From Mesoterricola silvestris (GTDB taxonomy: Bacteria > Acidobacteriota > Holophagae > Holophagales > Holophagaceae), in contig NZ_AP027080.1 of assembly GCF_030295405.1 (NCBI RefSeq), positions 2,356,001 to 2,420,000 on the forward strand: a stretch of DNA of 64,000 bases, read 5' to 3'. The notes below the pieces were generated by a model. The model worked only from the letters and a program-made list of their open reading frames with translations. It was not told where the DNA came from and ran no database searches. A program made the translations under genes and the position numbers. Shown here piece by piece: positions 23,989 to 34,732 of this stretch (positions within the stretch are counted from its first letter, which is position 1; every line of letters begins with the position of its first letter).

Positions 23989-26970
23989 TCAGAACCAGAA
24001 CCTGAGCCCGAACTGGGTGCGGCGGGGCGGCATGTAGGTTTGCGGGGAGGCGAAGAGGCCCCCGTTGGCGCTCTGGTTGTAGGCGGTGACGGTCTGGCGG
24101 TTGAACACGTTGAACAGATCCACGGTTCCCGAGAGGCCCATGGTCTTGGACTGCCAGAAGGTCTGGGTGTAGCTGAGATCCATCTGGTAGTGGGCGGGGT
24201 TGACGCGGGAGCCGGCGGGTTCGGCATAGCGGGCGGTGTCGCTGGTGCTGGTGGAACCGGTGGCCGTGATCAAGGCCTGGTAGACCTTGTAATCGGTCTT
24301 CTGCCAGTGCATGCCGGTCTGGTAGACGGCGTAGACGCCCAGCTTGCCGTTCCAGGGGAAGGCGTAGCTGCCGAAGAGCTTGATCTTGTGGCGCTGGTCC
24401 CCGGCGAGGTTGCCGTACTTGTTGTCCCAGATCTGGGTGCCGGCGCTGTCGGCGATGTTCGAGGAACCGATGAAGAGGTTCAGGTCGTTGGCGGAGCCGT
24501 TGGCGGTGTTGTCCTGGTCGAAGTTGCCGTAGTAGTGGCTCCAGGTGTAGGAGAAGCTGGCGTAGGCGTCGCCCCGGCGCCACTCGGTCTCGGCGCAGAC
24601 TTCGTAGAACTTGGTGAACGCGCCGTCCAACTGGGCGATGACGGCGGAGGTGTTGCCGTTCATGGGCCCGCCGTTGGCGCCCAGATTGCTCAGCTTTGTG
24701 GCGAGGTCGGGGATGTACAGGGTGTGGGGGACGTCGCTGGGCGCGTTGTACACGACCCGGGAATTGTTGGGCGTGTCCTCCCAGAAATTGATGCTCTTTC
24801 GGTAGCGACCGTAGAGCCGGCCCGTGAAGCCCTGGCCGAAGTCGCGGGTGGTGCCGACCATGAATTCATCGGTGTGGCGGGGCTTGATGCCGTCCACGTA
24901 GAGCTTGCCCTGGGAGACGGCGTCCGCGCCCTGGCCGATCATGTGGCCCGTGGCGTCGAAGTAGACGTTGATGGTGCCCACCAGATTGCGGGCCCAGGAG
25001 GAGGCGCGGGGCAGCGAGGAGGTGGAGGGCACGTAGCGCGCGAAGTTGGCGTAGATCGTGTCGTCCTTGTGGTAGTTCCAGGTCACGCCCAGGCGGGGCT
25101 GGAGCGTGTCGGCCCACTTGATCTCGTGCTCCAGGTACTTCTGGCCGGGGGCCAGGGCGTAGCCGCCGGCGGTGGTGGAATCCGTGCGGATGCCCATGCC
25201 GTAGAGCTTGTCGTTGCTCACCAGCACGCCCACGTTGAAGGTGAAGGCGTTCCAGCGGATCCGGTCGTTCACTTCGAAGTTCTGGGATTCGAGTTCCGAG
25301 TGGATCTGCGGGGCGTGGCCGAGGCCCTGCTGGTAGGGCGAGGCCACGTACGCGTACACCAGGCCCACGCCGCTGAGGGCGGTGGTGGGGATCTTCTGGT
25401 TGTTGAAGTTGGCGGCGATGCTTCCCCAGCCGTTGGAGATGCGGTAGAGGTCCTCCATCTCCTTCCAGTACTGGAAACCGACGTGCACCTCGTGGCTCAC
25501 CGTGGATCCGTAGGTGCCGTCCCAGGCCAGCTGGTAGTTCCGGCGGAAGAAGTTGTCGGTGTTGATGGAAGGATAGACGCCCACGCTGCCGCCGCCGACG
25601 AAGCCCGCCGGGGTGGCGTTGGTGCCGGTGCCGGCGTACCCGTAGCGATTGATGAGGGCGATGAGAGTCGCGTTGCTCCCGGCCTGGGCCACGGTGGGAA
25701 TCGAGAGGTTGCCCTGGGTGGCCAGGTTGTTCACGTCCAGGACGGAGCTGCCGTCCAGGGCCGCCGTGGCGCTGGCGTAGGTGTTCGGATGGTCACCCTG
25801 GTAGATGGCGAAATTCGTGTACTTGAAATTCAGGAAGTTGTTGGGCGTGATGGACCAGGAGGCTTCGAGGGTCGTGATGGTGGTGGTGGACTCCGCACCG
25901 TTGGCCACGGAGGCCGGCGAACTGGATCCGACACTGACGTTGTAGTCCGTATGCTTTGCGCGGCGGTAGCTGCCGTGGAGGAGGAGGTTGGTGGTGGGGG
26001 AGTAGGTCAGCTTGCCGAAGTACTCGGTGTGGCTGGTGCTCAATTCGGGCACGGGCCCGTAGAGGTTGGACCCGTTCTTTCGGGTGTCCTTGGGGCTGTA
26101 CATGGAGGCGAAGAAGAACAGCCTCTCCTTGACGATGGGGCCGCCCACATTGGCCACCGCATAGGTGGAATCGGTCTCGAAGGAGGTGGTGCTGCCGGCG
26201 GGGCGGCGTGCCACCAGATTCGCCGGGATGGCGGTGTAGGAGAGCTCGCCCGTGTAGACGTTGGTGCCCGACTTGCTGATGGAATTCATGGTGAAACCGG
26301 CGGACCGGTTGAAGTCGGTGGCCGAGGCCCCGCCCTTGGTGACGGCGATCTGGTCGATGTCGTAGGAGGCCGTGCCCCCGCCGATGCCGATCGTTCCATA
26401 CATGGGCAGGTTGACGTTGACCCCGTCCATGAGGTGGACGTTGTCCTGGCCGCTGCCGCCGGCATTGGGATCGCGGGTGCCCTGGGAGGTGTACGCGACG
26501 CCCGGAATGAGTTTCATCATGTCCCGGTATCCCACGCCCACGGGCATGGCGGTGAGGACGTCGGAGGCGATGAGCGTCTTGAGTTCGGCCGATGAGGCGT
26601 CGACCATGGAGGCCTGGCCCACCACTTCCACAACGGTGGACTGCATCGCGGCTTCGTTGAGGGTCACGTGGAGGGTGGTGGTCTGCTGGAGGGCCACCAC
26701 GACCTTCCGCTTTTCGGTGGCGCGGTTCGGGTGGGTGAAGACGAGGGTGTATTCGCCCGGGGGCAGGAACGGCAGGCGGTATTCGCCGGTCTCGTTGGTG
26801 ACCACCAGGCGGCCCTGGGGCAGGACGTTGCCGCTGGCATCCACGTGGATGCCCGCCAGCGGCTTCCCGTCCTTCGCGGTGACCCTGCCGAAAATGGCGC
26901 CCGCCTGCTGGGCGGAGGCCGGTAGGGCGACGATTACCATCGCAAATGCACCAAGATGCCGAAGTTTCAT
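23989..26970 (-). CDS. TonB-dependent receptor with carboxypeptidase-regulatory-like N-terminal domain
   Basis: A 993-residue outer-membrane protein. After a signal peptide (MKLRHLGAFAMVIVALPASAQ) comes a CarboxypepD_reg-like domain (AIFGRVTAKDGKPLAGIHV, about residues 25-105). The plug follows (DGVNVNLPMYG region, about 120-260), then a long beta-barrel ending in FGLRFWF, whose terminal aromatic residue is the assembly signal. Proteins of this Oar/SusC-like build import large or complex substrates using TonB energy and are numerous in Acidobacteriota. The start at 26970 has a GGAG site; the frame continues upstream to 27060 without one. No binding lipoprotein partner lies next to it. The substrate is unknown; wall fragments are possible because of the neighbouring locus. 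Confidence 0.92.
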   Translation of the reverse strand: MKLRHLGAFAMVIVALPASAQQAGAIFGRVTAKDGKPLAGIHVDASGNVLPQGRLVVTNETGEYRLPFLPPGEYTLVFTHPNRATEKRKVVVALQQTTTLHVTLNEAAMQSTVVEVVGQASMVDASSAELKTLIASDVLTAMPVGVGYRDMMKLIPGVAYTSQGTRDPNAGGSGQDNVHLMDGVNVNLPMYGTIGIGGGTASYDIDQIAVTKGGASATDFNRSAGFTMNSISKSGTNVYTGELSYTAIPANLVARRPAGSTTSFETDSTYAVANVGGPIVKERLFFFASMYSPKDTRKNGSNLYGPVPELSTSHTEYFGKLTYSPTTNLLLHGSYRRAKHTDYNVSVGSSSPASVANGAESTTTITTLEASWSITPNNFLNFKYTNFAIYQGDHPNTYASATAALDGSSVLDVNNLATQGNLSIPTVAQAGSNATLIALINRYGYAGTGTNATPAGFVGGGSVGVYPSINTDNFFRRNYQLAWDGTYGSTVSHEVHVGFQYWKEMEDLYRISNGWGSIAANFNNQKIPTTALSGVGLVYAYVASPYQQGLGHAPQIHSELESQNFEVNDRIRWNAFTFNVGVLVSNDKLYGMGIRTDSTTAGGYALAPGQKYLEHEIKWADTLQPRLGVTWNYHKDDTIYANFARYVPSTSSLPRASSWARNLVGTINVYFDATGHMIGQGADAVSQGKLYVDGIKPRHTDEFMVGTTRDFGQGFTGRLYGRYRKSINFWEDTPNNSRVVYNAPSDVPHTLYIPDLATKLSNLGANGGPMNGNTSAVIAQLDGAFTKFYEVCAETEWRRGDAYASFSYTWSHYYGNFDQDNTANGSANDLNLFIGSSNIADSAGTQIWDNKYGNLAGDQRHKIKLFGSYAFPWNGKLGVYAVYQTGMHWQKTDYKVYQALITATGSTSTSDTARYAEPAGSRVNPAHYQMDLSYTQTFWQSKTMGLSGTVDLFNVFNRQTVTAYNQSANGGLFASPQTYMPPRRTQFGLRFWF

Positions 26971-27041
26971 GGGATTCTCCACGGCTTGGAGGGCAGGGGC
27001 CCCCGGGTGATACGGGATGGTTTTTAGGTGTTCTGACCTGG

Positions 27042-27047
27042 AGTATA
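27042..27047 (-). promoter_or_regulatory. Possible -10 element for the TonB receptor
   Basis: On the minus strand TATACT lies 72-77 bp before the receptor ATG, in a local AT-rich patch. No convincing -35 was found at the normal distance. Confidence 0.3.
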
Positions 27048-27196
27048 CCCATCTGGTCATTAATGGCTACTGCAATTAGCCCTTTCGTCACCTTTTTGTC
27101 ACGGCTCCCCCAACGGCCGTCAGAACGCCTTTTAACAACCCCCATCAAGCCATCCACACCAACTCGGGCGAAACCTCCCTCGCAACCGGGGCCTCC

Positions 27197-27365
27197 ATCG
27201 CACGGGTCCCGGACCTGCGCCCCGGTCCGGTGTCGCCGGCGGGGCCGGCGCCACCGAAGGGCTCGCCTCGGGGGTGGGGGGGCCGGGTTGCACGCTCTGG
27301 CCCCGATTGGGCTTGGGCTCGCGTTGAGTCCCGCGGGGCGGTTCCTGGGTTCGCGCCGACGCTGA
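27197..27365 (-). repeat. Dispersed intergenic repeat, copy R3a (minus orientation)
   Basis: The left half of an inverted pair in the 645-bp gap between the TonB receptor and the M14 peptidase. Its outer end reads GGGTCCCGGACCTGCGCCCC. Its hairpin is GGTGTCGCCGGC / GCCGGCGCCACC (27229-27255) with one mismatch and a 3-nt loop. The inner end GCGCCGACGCTGA mirrors the start of R3b with one mismatch. It is shorter than the other full units, about 169 bp. Confidence 0.55.
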
Positions 27366-27385
27366 ATGCTTGGCCTGCCCACAAA

Positions 27386-27600
27386 TCAACGTCGGCGCCA
27401 TCGGCCACGCTCCCGGATCACTCGCAGCGCGCCCTCGACACCCTAGGCCCTCGCGGAGAGCCCCAGGCCCACCCTCGCCTCCCCACTCAACGAAGCCGGA
27501 ACGCGCCAGCACCCCTCCCTCGTCCCAAGGGCGTGAGCTTGCCGTTGACGCAGCTTGCCTGCGTCAACGAACCGGGGCGTACGTCAGGAACCCGGGCGAT
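27386..27600 (+). repeat. Dispersed intergenic repeat, copy R3b (plus orientation)
   Basis: A full unit of 215 bp. It starts TCAACGTCGGCGCC, carries the hairpin CGTTGACGCA-GCTTGCC-TGCGTCAACG (27543-27569, perfect 10-bp stem), then GAACCGGGGCG, and ends in the region CGTCAGGAACCCGGGCGAT. Its end is 14 nt from the stop codon of the minus-strand M14 peptidase, so it is read as 3' untranslated RNA of that gene. Interior similarity to R5 is visible by eye. Confidence 0.75.
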
Positions 27601-27614
27601 CCCTTTTCCGAAGG

Positions 27615-29015
27615 CTAATTCACCTGCGCCGCCACGGGGCCTTCGACCTTTCCGTGGAGGACGGCGCCGGCCAGGCTCAGGATCCCGGCGGGGCCGGGGC
27701 GGTAGAGGAGCACGGCGCCCCGGAAGCCGGGGCGAGCCACGGCGGCGTCCCCCAGGGCGTGGACCGCGGCGGCCAGGTGCGCCTCGGTGGCGTCGGCGAG
27801 GCCCCGGGCGTGGAGGTCGGAGTGCAGGGAGGCCCAGTCCCCGTGGGCCAGGGGCCAGGGCACCGCCACCAGGCCGCTGGCGTCCAGTTCCGTGAGGCCC
27901 GTGGCGTAGGAGAGGTCGCCCAGGTCCTGCACGAGGGGCTCGCGCCTGGGCGCGTCGCCCCGGAAGGGGCCCTGGACCACGAAGGAGAAGTCCGCCGTGA
28001 AGGGCGCCAGGCCGCGGCCCTCCAGGACCCGGGCGTTGCGCACCACCAGGGTGGCCATGGCGTCCCGGGTGTTCAGGGGGATCTTGGCGTAGTCGGCGAG
28101 GTCGATATCGTCCAGGGACCCGTCGGCGAAGGCGGAAAGCGACCCCAGGAGCGCCACGAAATTGAGCCTTACGAGGCGCTCGGCCTCGTTGGGCCCGGAC
28201 CAGCCGCCGGCCTCCACGAGGAGGGTGGCGGTGCCCCAGCGGGTCATGGAATCGCCGAAGGCCCGGGGCGTGTAGTCCATGTCGTAGCGCCCCACGCGGT
28301 TGGGCGCGAAGGGCGCGACGAGCTGCTGGACCTTCACGGCCAGGCGCCGGGTGAGGCGCGTGCCCGGGGTCTCGGAGCAGGCTTCGTCCCCGGGCACGGA
28401 GAGGAGCGAAAGGGCCACCTGGCGGCCTCCGGGGCCGGCCTTGACCAGGGGGTTCTGGTTGTGGAGGTTGTAACCGAGCATCGGGCGCACCCGGTCCCGC
28501 ACGGCCTTGAGGAGGCGCCCTTCGGGCGAGGAGAGCCGCAGGGCGTCCCGGTTGATGTCGATCTCCTGGGCGTTGCGGCGCTGGCCCCGCTCGGCGCCGT
28601 CGGGGTTCAGCATGGGGATGATCCAGAGGGAGACGCGGGACAGGAACTGCTTCACCTCCGGGTCGTCGCGGTTCAGGCCCAGCCAGTTCATGAGGTCCAG
28701 GAGCGCGGCCGTGGCGGTGGGCTCGTCCCCGTGCATCTGCGACCACAGGAGCACGCCCCGGGGTCCGGTGCCCGCCCGGAGCACCTGGATGCGGCGCCCT
28801 TCGGAGGAGAGGCCCTCCTCCACCACCGTGAACAGGCCCGGGTGCCGGGACTGGAGCGCGGCCAGGGCGGCCTGGAGCCCGGCATGGCGGATGACCCAGG
28901 GATCCGCGGGGGACACGTGGGCCGTGGGCCACTGGTCCCAGAGGGCCTGGGCCGGCCAGGGCGCCGCGGCCGCCAGGGAACAGGCCAGGGTGAGGGGGAC
29001 CAGGAGGGGCCGCAT
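27615..29015 (-). CDS. M14-family zinc carboxypeptidase, exported
   Basis: A 466-residue secreted metallopeptidase. After a signal peptide (residues 1-17) the M14 domain shows the zinc motif SQMHGDEPTATAALLDL (His and Glu), IIPMLNPDGAERGQRRN with substrate-binding Arg/Asn, NLHNQNP with the third zinc His, and the catalytic Glu in LLVEAGG. Such enzymes remove C-terminal or stem-peptide residues. The final 150 residues form a domain I do not recognise. Its ATG overlaps the stop of the LD-carboxypeptidase gene by one base, so the pair probably works on related peptide substrates, plausibly from peptidoglycan. Confidence 0.88.
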   Translation of the reverse strand: MRPLLVPLTLACSLAAAAPWPAQALWDQWPTAHVSPADPWVIRHAGLQAALAALQSRHPGLFTVVEEGLSSEGRRIQVLRAGTGPRGVLLWSQMHGDEPTATAALLDLMNWLGLNRDDPEVKQFLSRVSLWIIPMLNPDGAERGQRRNAQEIDINRDALRLSSPEGRLLKAVRDRVRPMLGYNLHNQNPLVKAGPGGRQVALSLLSVPGDEACSETPGTRLTRRLAVKVQQLVAPFAPNRVGRYDMDYTPRAFGDSMTRWGTATLLVEAGGWSGPNEAERLVRLNFVALLGSLSAFADGSLDDIDLADYAKIPLNTRDAMATLVVRNARVLEGRGLAPFTADFSFVVQGPFRGDAPRREPLVQDLGDLSYATGLTELDASGLVAVPWPLAHGDWASLHSDLHARGLADATEAHLAAAVHALGDAAVARPGFRGAVLLYRPGPAGILSLAGAVLHGKVEGPVAAQVN

Positions 29016-30067
29016 CACCGCACCGCGGGTTCGAGCATGGTGATGGTCCCCAGCGCCGCGTCGATCTCGGCGGGGATGCCCACGGGGACCATGAACTTGT
29101 TCTCGATGTGCCCGATCATCGCCCCGGCCCAGGCGGGGATCTTCAGGGGCAGGATGTGGTCGTCGAGCACCTGCTCCAGGGAGAGGGACCCGTGCCCGTC
29201 GCCGGGATCGCACTTGGTGCAGTTCCCGAAGACGAAGCCCGCGATGCGGTCCAGGATCCCCGCCAGCTTGAGCTGGGTGAGCATGCGGTCGATGCGGTAG
29301 ATGTGCTCGTTGGTGTCCTCCAGGAAGAGGATCGCGCCGTTGAAGTCCGGGAGGTAGGGCGAGCCCGCCATGGCCGCGAGCACCGTGAGGTTGCCGCCCA
29401 GGAGGCGCCCCCGGGCGGTGCCGGGGCGGATGGTGCGGACCCGGTCGTTGATCTGCACGAGGCTGTCCCCGATCACGTGGGGGTTCTCCATGATGACGGC
29501 CTCGCCCTTGAAGAGCACCCGGCGGAGCCAGTCCACGGAATAGGCGTTCCACACGGAGGTCCCCACGGGGCCGTGGAAGGTGACGAGCCCCGTCCGGGCC
29601 TGGACGGCGTTGAGCAGGCTGGTGATGTCGCTGTAGCCCAGGAGGATCTTGGGATGGGCGGCGATGGCCCGGAAGTCCACGAGGGGCAGGATGCGGTTGC
29701 AGCCCCAGCCTCCGCGCACGCACAGCACCGCGTCCACGGAGTCGTCGGCGAACATGGCGTTGACGTCGGCGGCGCGGTCCGCGTCGGTGCCGGCCAGGTA
29801 TCCGTACCGGTCCAGGGCGTGCCTGCCCACCTTGGATTCCAGCCCCAGCGCCGCCAGGGCCTCGCGGATGATCTTGATCTCGTCGGACTGCCACGTGGCG
29901 CCGGCGGGGCTGATGAGGCCCACCGTCTGGCCCTGGGAAAGGCGGCGGGCCTTCAGGGTCCCCCGGGAGCCCGCGGGGGCCTGGGAGGCCATGAGCCCGG
30001 GCGCCAGGGGCACCGCGGCGGCCGCGAGGAGCGCCGACCGCAGGAAGGAACGTCGATTCTGGGCCAC
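29015..30067 (-). CDS. ldcA: LD-carboxypeptidase (peptidase S66), Tat-exported
   Basis: An S66 serine peptidase that removes the terminal D-Ala from tetrapeptide stems. Family segments: VGLISPAG near the N-terminus, RGGWGCNRILPLVDF, LLGYSDITSLLNA with the catalytic Ser, LLGGNLTVLAAMAGSPY, LFLEDTNEHIYRIDRML and AGFVFGNCTKC. GTG 30067 is preferred because a GGGGGAT site lies just upstream; this leaves a leader QNRRSFLRSALLAAAAVPL, a clear twin-arginine signal. ATG 30109 would add 14 residues and has no good ribosome site. E. coli LdcA is cytoplasmic, so export here parallels the exported epimerase and decarboxylase-like enzyme at 8-14 kb. Confidence 0.9.
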   Translation of the reverse strand: MAQNRRSFLRSALLAAAAVPLAPGLMASQAPAGSRGTLKARRLSQGQTVGLISPAGATWQSDEIKIIREALAALGLESKVGRHALDRYGYLAGTDADRAADVNAMFADDSVDAVLCVRGGWGCNRILPLVDFRAIAAHPKILLGYSDITSLLNAVQARTGLVTFHGPVGTSVWNAYSVDWLRRVLFKGEAVIMENPHVIGDSLVQINDRVRTIRPGTARGRLLGGNLTVLAAMAGSPYLPDFNGAILFLEDTNEHIYRIDRMLTQLKLAGILDRIAGFVFGNCTKCDPGDGHGSLSLEQVLDDHILPLKIPAWAGAMIGHIENKFMVPVGIPAEIDAALGTITMLEPAVR

Positions 30068-30223
30068 GGGATCCCCCAACGAGTCACAGCGCCTGGGCGT
30101 TAGATTCATGTCTTGCCTTGGTGGAAATAGTATTCCATCGCCCGGGGCGCCGGGCCATGCCAGGGAAAGAACCTAACGCCGGGGCGCTGCGGGCATCGGG
30201 GAGTTCGCCGTGAAAAAAATCTT

Positions 30224-32533
<2,310 letters not shown>

Positions 32534-33808
32534 TCAGCCCCCTTCGCGCACCACCACGTAGGAGACGGTGGTGGCCACCAGGGCGGGCACCACCAGGGCC
32601 GCCTGGCCCGTGGTCTCGGCCAGGAAGACCACGGGCACCAGGAGGCTTTCGTTGGTGGCCCCGGCCATGGCGGCGCCGCCCACCAGGGTCAGGTAGCCGT
32701 GGGTGCCCAGGTGGGCGAAGCCGTCGAAGGCGGTGCCCAGGGCGCAGCCCATGGTCAGGGAGGGCAGCCACAGGCCGCCGATGCCGCCCCCCGCGAAGGT
32801 GAGGGCCGTGGCGGCCAGCTTGAGGCCCAGGAAGGCCATGGCGTGGCCCGGCAGGGTGCCGCCCTGGAGGAGGACCTTCACCAGGTCCAGGCCCCCGCCT
32901 TCGGTGATGGGCAGGTCGCTGAAGAGGAAGTGCCCCGGCACGGCCAGGAGGCTGAGCCCCACCCCCGCGGCCAGCCCTCGCCACACCAGGGGCGACTTCC
33001 GCAGCAGCCCGTCCAGGGCCCTCTTCGCCCGCAGGTAGGCCGTCGAGGCCAGGCCGCACAGGAGGCCCAGCCCCAGGGCCCAGAACAGCTCCCGGGCCCG
33101 GAGGGTGGGGATGCCCCGGGGCAGGGGCAGGAGGGGCTCGTAGCCCATGAGGCCGGAGAAGACCACGTAGCCGGAGGCCGCCGACACCAGGCACGGGATG
33201 AGGGATTCCGCCGCCAGGTGGCCGTGGTTCTCCGCGGCCATGAGGGCCCCGGAAAGGGGCGCCCGGAACACCGCCGCCAGGGCCGAGGCCGCCCCGGCCC
33301 GGGCCATGACCAGGGGGGGCCGGGCCAGGCGCCTCACGATGCCCAGGTAGTTGGCCGAGGTGCGAAGCACCCGGTGGTACTGGAGGCCCATGGCCGCCCC
33401 GAACCACTTCCCGGGCCCTTCCGTGCCCGCGCTGCCGCCGAACCCGATGGTGAGGGCGCACCCCACCACCTTGCCCAGGGACCGCAGGAAGGGGAAGGCC
33501 CCGTAGGGATCCGTGCGGGCCAGGTCCAGGTCCGCGCCCAGGGACACCTCCCCCAGCCCCGTGAACCGCAGCCAGATCGTGGTGAGGAAGAGCCCAACGG
33601 CGGGAAGGAGCAGCGTGAGCCGGGTGCGCCATCCGACGCTCTGCACCCACGGCTCGAAATGGGCCAGGCAGTACAGCGCCAGGGCCACCAGCAGCCCCAC
33701 CGCCGCGCCCAGGGGAAGCATCACCCCCACGATGTGGCGGGTGTGGGCCAGGAACCTCAGCCGGGTGGTGCGGGTGGGAAGGAGGGTGCGCGCGCTTGAA
33801 AGGATCAT
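32534..33808 (-). CDS. ClC-family chloride channel / antiporter
   Basis: A 424-residue membrane protein with about ten hydrophobic segments. The selectivity and gating motifs are recognisable but divergent: GFGGSAGTEGP keeps the gating Glu of the usual GREGP motif, and GGGIGGLWLPSL corresponds to the GxFxP filter. ClC proteins conduct chloride or exchange it for protons. No C-terminal CBS domains are present. The start MILSSARTLL at 33808 lacks a strong ribosome site, and the frame is open upstream to 34018. Confidence 0.88.
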   Translation of the reverse strand: MILSSARTLLPTRTTRLRFLAHTRHIVGVMLPLGAAVGLLVALALYCLAHFEPWVQSVGWRTRLTLLLPAVGLFLTTIWLRFTGLGEVSLGADLDLARTDPYGAFPFLRSLGKVVGCALTIGFGGSAGTEGPGKWFGAAMGLQYHRVLRTSANYLGIVRRLARPPLVMARAGAASALAAVFRAPLSGALMAAENHGHLAAESLIPCLVSAASGYVVFSGLMGYEPLLPLPRGIPTLRARELFWALGLGLLCGLASTAYLRAKRALDGLLRKSPLVWRGLAAGVGLSLLAVPGHFLFSDLPITEGGGLDLVKVLLQGGTLPGHAMAFLGLKLAATALTFAGGGIGGLWLPSLTMGCALGTAFDGFAHLGTHGYLTLVGGAAMAGATNESLLVPVVFLAETTGQAALVVPALVATTVSYVVVREGG

Positions 33809-33828
33809 GAAGACGGGTCCCGGGCCCG

Positions 33829-34407
33829 TCAGTCCATGATATCCAGGGTCGAGGGCGGGGGTTCCCCCGGCACCGGCTCCTTTTCCCCATGGGGCCCGTA
33901 GCCCGTGAGGGGCGAGCTGCCCGCGCCGTGCTTGTCCTTGTCCCGGGTGGGTTCGGCGTGGGTGGAGGAGGTCACCGCCGGCACGTCCAGCCTGTGGAAG
34001 GGGAAATGGAAGGCCCACAGCGCATCCAGTTCCGAAGGATTGACCCCCGCCGGGGTCCGCACGAAGCCCCCGCCCAGGAGCGTCGCCGTGGCCCCCGGCG
34101 GAAGCCCGCTGAGCAGGGTCGAGACGTCCGCCCCCGAGCGCATGGCCGAAAGCACCGTCTGCTGGGCGACGGCCGCCTGTTCCACCTGGGCCGCGATGTC
34201 CTCGGCATTGAGATCCACCCCCGCCGCCGTGCCGGTGAGATCCACCACCGCCGCGGTGCTGGTGGTGAGCGCCGTGAGGGCCACGTCAAACGCCGGCGTG
34301 CTCACTTGCCCGGTGACCGCCGTGGCCCCCGGATCCGGCGTGGTGACCACCTGGCTGACCGTCTGGGTCAGCGGAAGGCTGGTGCTTGTAATGGCCGAAA
34401 CATCCAT
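33829..34407 (-). CDS. Hypothetical Ala/Thr-rich protein
   Basis: A 192-residue protein with a GGGGGA ribosome site before its ATG. Residues 1-75 are rich in Ala, Thr and Val (TSTSLPLTQTVSQVVTTP), the middle is helical (AAQVEQAAVAQQTVLSAMRS), and the C-terminal 50 residues are Pro- and charge-rich (THAEPTRDKDKHG, PGEPPPSTLDIMD). No signal peptide, membrane span or known motif was seen. It ends 20 bp from the ClC start and may share that transcript. Function is unknown. Confidence 0.65.
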   Translation of the reverse strand: MDVSAITSTSLPLTQTVSQVVTTPDPGATAVTGQVSTPAFDVALTALTTSTAAVVDLTGTAAGVDLNAEDIAAQVEQAAVAQQTVLSAMRSGADVSTLLSGLPPGATATLLGGGFVRTPAGVNPSELDALWAFHFPFHRLDVPAVTSSTHAEPTRDKDKHGAGSSPLTGYGPHGEKEPVPGEPPPSTLDIMD

Positions 34408-34732
34408 GTTCCCCCATCCTTATCCCCCCTCATCGGCAAAAATGCCCCGGCCGTTAGCGCAGCGGCCAGGAAAATCCAGGGGGGGAGAACAGGGAAAAGC
34501 CCGGGAATCCGGAACCGGCGCCCGGGAACTTACCTCCGCTTCGACCCGTTCATCCCCCGTTTTCGACCGTTCAGGGAAATTTTTCGGTTTGGGCCAGGAT
34601 CGGGTGTAGCCTGTCTCCAACCCAACCCATGCCCTCGGATTGAATTCAGATCCCATGGCATAAATGCTGGCTGAACACCTACTTAAACATAATTGATTTA
34701 GTTATTAACTCGCAATGCCGAGGGGGAGTTTT
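34408..34732. other. Intergenic region between two divergent genes
   Basis: About 325 bp with no gene found. It contains GGCCG-TTAGCGCAG-CGGCC (about 34449-34467), a small hairpin, and becomes AT-rich over 34670-34712. The Rhs promoter probably lies in that AT-rich part. No riboswitch was recognised. Confidence 0.5.

Noticed and set aside
27487-27614. Extension of the M14 peptidase or permease reading frames into repeats R3b and R5, giving the shared peptide RVPDVRPGSL
   Set aside because: The shared peptide exists because the two DNA repeats are homologous; both frames have stop codons between the genes and the repeats.
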